A stretch of 64,000 bases of DNA from Amphibalanus amphitrite (taxonomy: Eukaryota; Arthropoda; Thecostraca; Balanomorpha; Balanidae). Every line of letters begins with the position of its first letter. Positions within the stretch are counted from its first letter, which is position 1. Location: positions 62,001-126,000 of the forward strand of contig NW_024882786.1 in the NCBI RefSeq assembly GCF_019059575.1. Direction: 5' to 3'. Below are positions 13,101-25,100 of this stretch, in pieces. A model generated the notes under the pieces. That model was given only the letters and a program-made list of their open reading frames with translations, had not been told where the DNA came from and made no database searches. A program made the translations under genes and the position numbers.

Positions 13101-16100
13101 CGTGCCACACTACCCATGGATATCGCGGTGGCGACCCTCTGCGGAAATCAATGTAGCCAGGCTATTACGGCGACGCTTAGCAGTACAATGCAGTGGCTGG
13201 GGGGAGGAGCCGTCCCATGCTGAATGACGTCAGCTGATCTGACTGGTGGAGTGGAATACTATATCCAACTTTGGGGAGGCTCAGGCTAGGGCCTAGGAAT
13301 TACACTTGGGCCATAATTCATCAATATATCAATACATAAAATAGGATTTACAAGTTTAATAAAAAATCTTATCATTGATTCAAGATAGGGTTATGTTTCA
13401 GTGTAATGAAATAGCAAAAACAGAGAAGATTAATTAGTCATGAGAAGTTATCTGCACAAAATGAATGCTAAATGATGATTATGCTAATACTTTGATCAAT
13501 TTAGATGGGATTCATAGTATGTTAGGGTAAAACGGGGAAGTGTAATGAATTTACAGGCATCCCTAGTCACGCATATTCATCATCATTATGTCAAACGTTC
13601 GGCTGCCTTCGCGCAGAGATCGCACATCGCAACCATCAGTCTTCTCGACACCACAGCAAGTTCCAAACAAATTACCCGTGCCCCTACTACGCTCCCTCCC
13701 GCTCAGCGCGGGATGAATCACCGGTCCCTCTCAGACCAGCCAGAGGTCAAGAGGAGACCCTGATATCACCAAGTGTCTCCTTGTCTCTCGGCACTGATAG
13801 ACGCCCTGCGCTATATCGCGTCTCTCGCAAATTTGTCTGATACGGCAATGAATCATGAACAAGGGCTGCTTCCGGCTGTGCCGGAAATGACGAACAGCGT
13901 GGTTGCTGGATCGATTTTTGGGCCAATGACGTCATCGGCGGGCCCTGACAGCCAGATTGGGTCTGTGGGACAGATGGGTGGCTGTTATCCCGTCAGAGTG
14001 CCATAGGGGAGGGAGTTGATTGGCGGCGGTCACCGCTTCGCAGGAAATGTATGTGTTGTGCCGTGAAACAAGTGGGAACATGTCCCCCGAGATGAGACAA
14101 ATTTCCACAATGAAAGCGGCAGCCTGTTTGGGCCAAACTTTACGATATTGGCAAAGTTCTGCAAGTTACGGACAGGGCAAGGTCAAGAGTGGAGAGTCTA
14201 CCCTAGCTTGTTGACCCGCGCGACGTCTGCCCCAGGGAATGGTGAAGTCAATCACATCACCGTCTCTGAAAGAAAGTAGGTACGACGACGGGACGGCAAC
14301 ACGATTCATCTCCGATGACTCCAGGAGATTGGATTAGAGGACAGTGGAGGGGAGGCTTCCTGGTATCCGGATCGATGGAGATATGAGCCACCTGTAATGA
14401 TCGTGCAGGTTCATGACCAGTTTGAACCAGACTTGGCTCACCCACCTGACAGACTGAGTGCCCGGGACTAACGACATAGACTCCTCTGACCAGTCTGTCC
14501 CGACTACTGGCGACTTGGCTAACCCACCTGACAGGCTGAGCGCTTGGGACAGACAGACAGTCTGAGTCTGTCCCAGACTAGTCTGACCCACCTGACAGGC
14601 TGAACGCCCGGGACTAACGACACAGACTCCTCTGACCAGTCTGTCCCCGACTAGTCTAACCTACCTGACAGGCTGAGCGCCCGGGACTAACGACACAGAC
14701 TCCTCTGGCCAGTCTGTCTCAGACTAGTCTGACCCACCTGACAGGCTGAGCGCCGGTGTGAAGCTGTGCGGCCCGGGGATGATGTTCACCCCCGGGTAGG
14801 TGGTGTTGAACAGCTGCAGACCCTCGATGAGGTCCACCTGGATTCGTGTCTCGGTGCTGATGCCACCGCCTACCACTGCAACAGAGAGAGAACAAACGTG
14901 ACTTCAGTTCACCCGGGCTTCTCAACAGAGCAGTTTGTATGAGCGACAAGTGGATGGGTAAAGCAGAGAGGGTGCAACAATGAGGCACAGTGCGACCATA
15001 ACCACGGCTCGGGCGGGGTCAAGCTCCGAGGAACAGTCCTGATGCATCGCATCAAGTTCGTGAATCTCTGCCAAACGTCGCCGATGAGGTAGGTAAACAG
15101 AGCGTTGCGATCAGTTTACGAGACAATGTCGCATTGTCTTTGAAATGCATGGATTCACATAGGTCATCAAATAAGTTTACATTTAGATAATAAAAAGTAA
15201 AAAAGTTGAAGCAAATATTTACCAAAATTAAGCCCATCACCGTTCAGCATCTTTGCATTGCACCAAAGCACATTTATTGTGACCTTTCCGAGAACCGGCG
15301 CAGGCCAACTGTACCGTTATTGGGTATGTTGGAGGATCGATCCAGTCGCAAATGATTGTACGAAAATGGCGAGGGACTGTGACAAGCCGGAAAATACGAC
15401 ACGCAGATACTGGCATAATGAATGTATTTAGATAATGAGGCGTAAATGTGGCCGATATAATTGTTCACACTATAAATCGTTGACCAAAATTACTATGACA
15501 AGGCGTAGAAAATTTATGCATGTATGCATATGTCGCTCTTATGGGTGGACCATATTTGTGTTTGACTAAGGGCAGGTCGATTTATTCCGAAGTGTTCGGC
15601 GCTGTACCGGATTGTCTCGGAGGACAGGTGGCGAGGTCGGCGTCCAGTGTATCTCCAGAGCTGACCGCCGCCGACCGCTCACACTGCCCTCCGCTCCCGA
15701 GGGTCAGCACCACTGCCAGAACCACCGCCACCGTCACCAGCACCACTACCAGCACCAGCAGGCCCGCGCAGCGCCGCGAGCGCTGCTGGCGCGCAGCCTC
15801 CGCGGCGCGCATCGCACTCGCGCGGCTCGGTGCCGGACACCGAGCTCACGAAAAGGCGCCGAGTACGCTCGCGGGTTGCCTTTCTCACGCACGAAGCGTC
15901 ACCGAAGCGTCACCGACGCGGCGTCACGGTGTCACGGACCGTCACGGAGCGACTGGCGCGGTGACGGCCGCGCAGCTCCGCTCAACAGCCCGCCGCTATC
16001 GCTGCCGATTCGCAGTTACTCAGATCAGGCGCGGCCGGTTTACTTTGTCGACTATCAGGTGGCCAGCGCGCCGATTGCGGGGCCGGCGCGAGCGGCGGCG

Positions 16101-19100
16101 ATTGTGGCGCGAGCGGGAGGCGATTGTGGCGCGTTTCCGCTCCAGTTGCTAGCGGCGCTGTTTGTTCGGGGGTGGCGGGGTGGCCGGGCACGAGCTGCTA
16201 ATGGGGAAGAGATCGACGGACGAAGGGAAGGCGCGCGCGCTTGAGAGATTAGACCAGCAGGTGTGTGCCGATGTGCGAGTGTGGGCAGCCCGGGGTTCTC
16301 TGAGAGGACAGTGTGCTCAGTGTCAACAGCGCGGCGCGTGTGATGTCGGGAACTCCACCTGTACTTCCGAGGTGCTCGCTGCACAGTGTTTGATGAGAGG
16401 TTCGCAGGAGAGATGGCAGGCTCACTGCACAGTTGCAAAATGCTGGTATTTGCCTTCCGATAATGCCAGGCGAGCCGCCGACATTGATAAGCGCTCTGAT
16501 GATTTGAGACGGCTGTTTTGACTCATGCCTCCGTCGGATGCCGACGTTGACATGTCATCAATGTTTGTTGACACTTAGCGAGACACATTGGTCATGCTGG
16601 TAGTCACGGTCGGTCTCATTGTCACCTGGCACTCTCCCAGTCCGAACACTCACTGCTTATGACTCAACTTCTCGACAACGGTGCAGATTGACGGCTATTG
16701 ACACACGACTCAGAGTCAGCTCAGTGACACAGGCGACAGCGGTGACACTTCTCAGTGTCACTGACATCCGGAAGACAAACAGCACCCATGGCTCTTCTAT
16801 GAGCCTGCGTTGGTGCGGCGTCAGTCAGCAATGCGGCAGAAATCGTTCCGGAATCCCCTCTAATGGAAAACAAACAGAGAAGCGGACACCCTCATACGCC
16901 TGTCGTGTGCCAGAACGGATTGGCGGCGAGATGAAAGTCGAACGGCGGGAAGTCGTTTAAAAAGATATGCGGAAGAGGAAGATGGTTTATCGATGGTTTG
17001 CCGAGAGCATCCTCTAGTAAGTTATGAGCTTCAACGAAGCAAAACAATAAAAAGAACACGCAGACATTTAAGTGTAAAACGGAGACGTTCACAAATTTAA
17101 AGGTAGATAAATAACGAGGGGCACATAAATTTGGAACACAAATAAACTCCTGTAAATCATGTACTTAATATCTTATCTCATCCATGATATCATCATGTCA
17201 TTTCGAGTCAGGTAGTCATCGATCAGGGGCAATATCAAACTATGCTGTGTTTTACTAGACATTTTCCTTCATTACCTTCGAGCTACATTGACGTTTCTGG
17301 TGACAGCAACCTCATTCACAAGGTACGGTTATACAATATACATGTCTTATACAGTTACATGTAACTTGTAAGTTCTCGTGAAATACAAACTTTGGGCGGA
17401 TATGGTGAAACCCGGAGAACAACTGTCATTCGGTCAAACTCAGCAAACAAAGATGGCAATGTGCTTACAAGGAGGCAACTGCGACAATTTCCCTGTATTC
17501 AAATGCTCCAATAGCAAATTGATGAGGATAGGTATGCATACGAATACGACTCGACTCTGAGTATATGATGCAGTTGCGGAATGATGCAAAACAAATATTC
17601 GCAACAATAGCCATGATTTAATATGATATAATGCGTCTGCGGAATGGATAGAAACTGGTCTGTAATTGTTGAGAAGTGTTGATTCAGCAGTAAAGCGACT
17701 CATTGCATATTTTACTCATCATTTTGCGGTGGACTATCTAAACGTGCGTCCAAATACTTTGCTTTTAGTGGTGCCTTTAAAATACGAATTTAAAGGTCCA
17801 CGTTAGACATGATCTTTTTTAATCCCATATTTGGGATGCTTGTTTAGAATGACGTCATGTCCAGCGCCCACGTAGTCAACATTAACCTCTACTGTTGTCT
17901 TTGAGTGGGTGACGACGTCGATGGTGAATGAACCTCCCCATTATAAGCATGTATAGACAACGGTCGATGTCTTTTACCGTGTTCGTCGCACCTTCCACTC
18001 CAAGAGCCCGACTATACCTATAACGTCATATGTAGAGTCTGTGACGTAGGCCACTTCATTGAGCATCGAGCAAACACATTCGTTACGTCATACCGTGCTC
18101 ACTAACGTCATTGCAATGGTCCTCGGCCATTCGCAAAGCAATGTGATTACCAAAGTGTCCACTGGGCGCTTCATTCAGGGAAAGAGCGGTCGAACCTCTA
18201 ATGTGTCTCAAGACCTTGAACTACGAACACCTCCCACTCTGTTTAAACATTCAGCTAGATGGATGGGGTCACGGGCAATGACAGTCAGTAGTCATGGGTC
18301 ACTGACACCTCCTACGCGAAAATCGACCCCGGACGGTAGTTCGGCAGGCACTTTACGTCATAGGGGTAAGTTATTGAAGTGCAGTTGCCCCGTCAGCGAT
18401 GACCTTGACTCGGTCAGGGTCAATAAGGATGACGTGGGTGGCCAGACGTTTTAGAGCGAGCGCTGTTTCCCTAATCGATGCACCACAAAATGGTACGGCG
18501 ACTGGGCAGTTAGTATGTGCGCCTTGCCATTTGTGGAAGTATTAAGAGACGTGGGCGTACTGTTTGGTATGCGTTAACATTGGCACGAGGGCACGGTGAA
18601 AGTGTGGTACCTACAGGGTGTCTCAAAAGTTCGCTTACAGGTACCAGCCATGCTTTTTTGTCAATAATTCTGAATCAACAAGAAATTAACAGTCGAAATT
18701 TTGCATGGGCATTGGTAACAACCTTCCTCAAGCAGCTTCATTGTTTTCAAGCGCATTCGACCCTTCATGAGCTCACAAAAAGGGTTCACCTCTGACCATG
18801 GATCAGGCATGAAAATGGAGGTCGCATACTCGGGTCGGCTGAGAAACTCTCTGCTTCACGAGTGATGGGAATGGTTAGGTCGGAAATGACACATGGCAAA
18901 GTGTCGGCGAGGATGAGTACAACATGATGGTCATCTAATAAAAACGGTGGCTAAAATTTTTGAAGGACAAAACCATGCGAGACTAACAGCGCTTTGAACG
19001 ACCCTTGTACCGCAGCAGACTCGTGCTCCGGAAAGCAGCTGAAAATGCAGTCCTAACTATTGAAAACTGACTAGAAGCTCACAGACAGAGGTTACCCAGT

Positions 19101-22100
19101 TTCAAAAATTGCAGGTCATCATAAAATAAAGACAAAATATCATTTAAAATTGTTTATAATATCTATAACGCTAAATTTTGAGGGAAAATAATGCGAAAAT
19201 CGTCAATGCCGAGGACAAATGACCCTCCAAAAGTGTCAATTAATGTAAAGTTTTATCTAACGAAGTTTCAAGAGGCAGATCTGGAGCAAATAGCTTTCTT
19301 TTACACACAAAATCCGGACAAAACCGCACGATGGACAGGTTTTGGCCGTTTACAAAGCAGAACCTCTCCTGAGGAAAACACTCCGGAACCCAGCGAAGGT
19401 CTTGGCATTGGGAATGACGAGCGTTCGGGATTTGCAAAATTTGCAAAATGTGTCTAAGAAACAGATGGCCGACACATTCTGCTACGATATGCTGCGAAAA
19501 ATTTGCCCCTGGCACTTCCCATTTGTTCAGGAATGGGGTTGTTTTGAAAAGGAAAATGGTGCTTGGGAAGTGGGCGCCAGTCATTCATGAAGGAGTTAGC
19601 GCCAGAGAAGACCTACAAAATGCTCACGGATGGTGTCGATGCAAGCTGTCGGCTTTCAGGGAGAAGCGGATGTTGCCGGGGATTTCGTCAAACCTAAATC
19701 CGACGCAGAAACTGCAGGGGATTCCCCTACAAGAGCTTGAAAGCTGGTAAAATTTTATCAGCCTCCGGTAGCTGACGGAGTGACGAAAATCGGTATGGGC
19801 AAATATTTTTGGAGATACAGCAAAGGGTTTGGTTTCCAACCTTCCGAATCAGTTGTCAAAGCATGCATATTTGTCTAGTGTACACACGGACACAAAAAAC
19901 TTAGATTTTTGGCCGGTTCTTATATGCTTTATTGACATGGGAAATGTGTAAACGAACTTTTGAGACACCCTGTAGTTTTCAAGCGATAGCAAGATATTTT
20001 TGGGCTAGTCCATCTTTAGTGAATATTCGTCATCATGGATCACTTATCGCATAAAATAACAATTTTTTTATGGAGTTCCACGACTATTCACAATTAAAGC
20101 TAGAAATAGGCGATTACGTGGCACACCAATGAATCATATTTCACGTATTCGTATATAAAAAGCATACATCCAAAACCCCAGCATTGTAGAACATCTGGTA
20201 TGTATCGTCATTGAAGGCCACAGGACTTCATCAGCAATACTTGACACTTGTCTCATCAAAACATTACACACAGCCATCCGCGCAAGTTCATCCACCTTTA
20301 CATCACACTGCATCCCCGTACCGATAAACCGACCAACCATTTGTGTCCGTCACAACAGAGCACATCATCACCCTCTCTCCCCCTTCGTCCCCTTGTTACC
20401 GCGTCAGCCATGTCCATCAGGACGGATAATTTCAGCTGGCGCCCCGGCGAGGATCACTGAAACCCCACACTCCCAATTTCACGGCCGCTTTGCCCCTGGA
20501 AACCCTCCTGGCGCCGCTAATAATCGCTGGGTAACATGATCTCGGGGACATGGAAAATAGAAGACAGGCGCCTGCCGACTGGCCAGCCGGCGGCACGACC
20601 AGTAAACGGTCAGGTGCGAGGACGGGAGAGCGAGACGGTGCGGGCACGCGCGCAGACACCACCCGTGCTGATGGGATAAATGGTGTGCCGAGCTGTCAGG
20701 GAACTACTGAGAGCAATTACGATAAATTCGGAACGGCGGATGCGGTAAGAAGTCGCCAGGTGATCGGATACAGACCGTGTAACTACTGTGTAGACAGGAG
20801 AGCGATTATTTGGCGCAGCTGGGCTGCTCAAATTGCCGGCACCGTCTTCAGAATACGGTTCAAATGTACAGCCCTCTGCAAACTGCGTGGTAGGTATTCT
20901 TTTTTCGACAAATCCGAGAATAACGCGAATACTATGCTATCGGTCACTCAAAAATCGTAACAGCAAGACGCGCGAGACTCCGCACCTTAGATTGGCACTA
21001 TCATCGTGTTCATTTTCCTTCAAGTTTGGCAGCAAAACCCAAAAGTTTATATTTGCCCCCAAAACAAACTTTTGCATTTTGCTGCCACACAAGGCCCATA
21101 CTTTGTTTAGTGATGGACCCATTCGAAGGAGTGGAGCATGGCGCATCTATTTGCAGTGAGTTCCGACCGACTGATAACATAGCCTTTGAGCTATTATCGG
21201 TTTTGTCGAAAAAAGAATACCTACCACGCAGTCTGCTGAGGGCTGTACATGGTCTCAGGATTTTCCTACAACAGCATTATTCCAACGTTTCAGACTACTG
21301 ATATTGTGTTGATGACGTATACACTTTGGCGAAAACAAGCTAAATTGTAAAGTTGAGAACTTTTAAGTGTTCTCAGCTTCATTGCTGGCCTCGCCATCAG
21401 TAAACTCGATCGGAGCACAAACTTTGGCAGACGCTCGATGACGTCAGAGACTACATGTGGTAGCAGTTCTTAGGTCATGGCCATCGGCTGATCGACTGCT
21501 ATTCTTCTCCAAGTCCAGTAGATTCTGGCACGCAAGTGATGGATCCGATGGCTTTCCTGGTCTCCGAACTCAGCTAAAGAGCTTTCAAAGAGGTGGCCCG
21601 AAAGACGTCGATGGAGTTAAGATTCGACACAATGCTTCGAAGAATCTGCACAGTCGTACCATTTCTCATCTCGTCTCAGTTTCAACCGTCTGAGCATCAA
21701 GAATGGATGTTGCATTGTGCACGGTCACTATACTGGGGTTAACTTAACCCTGACGTTCGGTAAGGTCAACCTGTGATGTCGATTAGACAGCGCTCCCCTT
21801 TCCACCCCTGCTGCTGGGGACAAAAACGCCTCCCGGCTCCATTGTACGGCTCAGGCACGTGAGGTGGCGCAGTTTTGGAGGCACGCCTGGTGGGACCGGG
21901 GGCCGTTAGAACGCGCCGGCGGCACGCATGGCCCTCCGACTATACTCGTAACTGGGGGACGCGACCACACAGGCTGGGAGAGACCGCGACGACAAACGCA
22001 CAGTTTGGTCAATGCTGCAGGGTGGAGAAGAGAAACCGATTCGGAATTGTCATTGCAAGGTATAATCAATGAGCCAAGTCAGTTTGGTTTAGACTGCGAC

Positions 22101-25100
22101 TTTGTTTTCAACTGTGTGCGTCATTTTGTGAGCGTTTATTGGTAGGGTTATTAAATACTTCACGTACAATGAATTTGTATAGGGAGCAATCTTTGTGCTT
22201 ATTTATAGAGCTTTGCCTATGATAAAATTATTTGAAGCATTTTCCTTTCATCCTAGCCTTTCATGGTGACCGCATTTTGACGCAGATGAAGCATGAAATG
22301 AGCTGGGCCCGAAAACAATGCCCGTCAGGCCCATCAGTCTAACAAAGCAGCCGTTAAATAAACACGAAAATTAAATCCAATTAGCGTCAAATTTCGCCGT
22401 CAAGCGGAGGAAAACTACATCACTGCATAACTCCAGTCACCCGTAGATAAGCACCTGGTGCTTTTATTGCAGCCTAGACCTATGCGACGAAATATTGAGA
22501 CAGGCTAAGGTCAAATGAAGCAAACAACCCAAATTAACAGCCCGGTTGGCTCGACAATCACAGCAATCCACATTCCCGCATTTCCTGTCCATGTGAATCC
22601 AACTGCGAAGTGGCCGACGAGCCTCAGTGATCACAGTCGATCAGACTGCTATTTCCAACCCACCGGGAGGTGAATGTCCCTGGGAAACAATGGGTTATTC
22701 GCCCCATGTGTTGACGTCCGGTGGCCGGCGCGGCAGCGGCCAGTCGGCTCCGCCGCTGCAAGGCCCGATCACCTGCCGGCACCAGGTGGGCGTCCAGAGG
22801 CCACTTCCTTCTGCGGCCGGCGGCTGCGTTCGACCCACCCCCTCCCCCGCGCCCACCCGTCCCCCACGCAGCGGGTCAGCCAGGCGTGACGCTTGTGGCA
22901 CGCGCCCGCCGCCGGCAGTGCGGGGCAGGTGGGAGACCGAGCGCGCAGCCGAGCGGCCGAGCGGCCGAGCGAGGGCAGCGCCACCTAGCGCCCGTGAGAG
23001 AGACGGAACGGTCACTGGAACGTGAGGATAGCGATCTTCGCGGGTTCAGGGAGCTGAGATAGACCTGCTACCGACGCGTGGGATTCTCTAACGGAGACGT
23101 CTCGGTTAAGTCACGGACCGTTACGGTATCGTCACGCTGCCGATGCCATTCAGTCACGGTTCGGTCACGGAGTCCCGCAGCTCGTCACGGAGTGCCGTGA
23201 ACCGTCACGGGTTGTCCGAGTCTCTGCGGATAGTCACGGATCGACACGGTGACCAGAACATGTCACGGACCGTCGTGCTGTGCCGCGTCTCAATTGGAGC
23301 ATTTTACACCAAACAGCTTCCGTGACAGACGCGGCTGCGGCTGCGGCTGCAGCGTGGCGGCGGCGGCGCAGAAAAGGCGAACGCGACTAGGACAACAGTC
23401 GCAGTCGACTAGCCACGACAGGCGACACTTTGGAATGTCTCCTACGTCACGGTTGGCAACTGACAGGTGGGGGACCCGGGACGGGGGAGCGGGGTCTAGG
23501 CGCTGTCTCGCCCTTCCCCCCCCCCTCCCCTCCCCTCGGAGGAAAGGACCGCACGCGTCGGAGGCGTCTGGCCAGGAACCTGCGGTTTAAAGAGCGGTCT
23601 GCGGAGCTCGTCAGTGGGTGATTCACCAGCCGACGCGTGTCGGAGCCGCGGGAAACACGCGCTAATGGAGTGAGAACACCACCGGAGAGAGACGGGAGAG
23701 AGCGATGGGCCGCCGCAGCGAGAGGTGGCCTGAGCCGGGAGGTATTGAGCGGGCCGACGGAGACGTTAGGAGGGTTTCTCCCATGGGATGTTGCAATATG
23801 TGAGTGGTCGTAAAATAATTCTGTAAAGGGTTTAGGCTGCAATCTGCATATTTTCTGCCATTCCGGCAATTCCTGCCATGCTATGAAATAGCTTACTCCC
23901 AAAACTTCAATGTGCTATGCTTCATTGCAATCGAGAAAATAAAATAACGGAGCGGTGAGCAGCATTGATAAACAGCTATAGTGGTTACCTTTTAACATCG
24001 GCATCGAAACTGCCTCCTAAGCTGTTTATCGGTCAGACAATGCCACTATTGCTGAGCTGGTGCCGACAAAACTTCCGCATTGTCAGCATCACTCTTCTCC
24101 TTCCCGCTGGGAACCACCATCTCCCATTCCTCTTCCCTCTCCCGCAGGTTCTCTCCACTCGCCCTTCAGGAGCCTCTCTTTACCCGTCTCGCGCCCGGCC
24201 TTGACCTCTCATCTCCATCTGAGAGTGCGGCTGTCTGCGCAGAGCACACAGCTCGCCACCAGGCGCGTTTACTCGGTTGTAACCGGAGCTCTCTGGCGCC
24301 AAGACCGGCCGACGGACGCCCAGCTCAGCAGCCGGACAGGTCGGGGCGCTGCTGGGTGCTGACCTCAGCACGGTGACCCCGGCCGAGACGGGTCAGCGCA
24401 GCGCCGACAGACATTGGGAGCTCGTCTGTACCCGTCTGCTAAAGTGGCTGCTGTCCCGTCTGCTGTCATGTCTGTCAAGCCCCTCCCCCGCCGCACCCGC
24501 GGCCGGGGACTTTTCAAAACAACGAGGCGTTCATGAACGAACCGCTGCGGTACGGAGGCAGCGGCTATGGTCGTAGCATGCGACCCACGTGACAAATAAG
24601 GCACACCGATTAGTCAGGAGTGTTGACTGAGCAACAAGTGATGTTTGGCCATTATGGTATTGCCGCAATAGGTAACACCTCTTCGTGTGGGGTGGTTATT
24701 GGTGCGCTCCGACGTACTGGTTATAGACTAGTGTTGAACAAGTGCTTATTTTTGGAACATTAGCAATTAGGTACGGTAAACCGTTCGGGCTAAGTACTGT
24801 CGCAAATTGTTAAGAATTGTTAAGTCATCATCCAGTGTCGATTAAAAGTTGTGGCATATACAAAAAATATCATACACATCATCTAATAAAATATTTTAAA
24901 AAAGAGCGAAGTTTCTGCACTTTTTCGAAGTTCTAAGCACAGCCAGCCGGTGAATCAACGCCTCATGACGTCACCAAATCGCTCTGGACTCAGTGACGTC
25001 ACATGTCGTCCCACGACCGGTCGGCAGCGGCGGGTTAATTGGACAGGGCACCGTCCAAATAGCCCTGCCGAGTGGGCGGCTCCTCTTTCAGGACAGAGTG

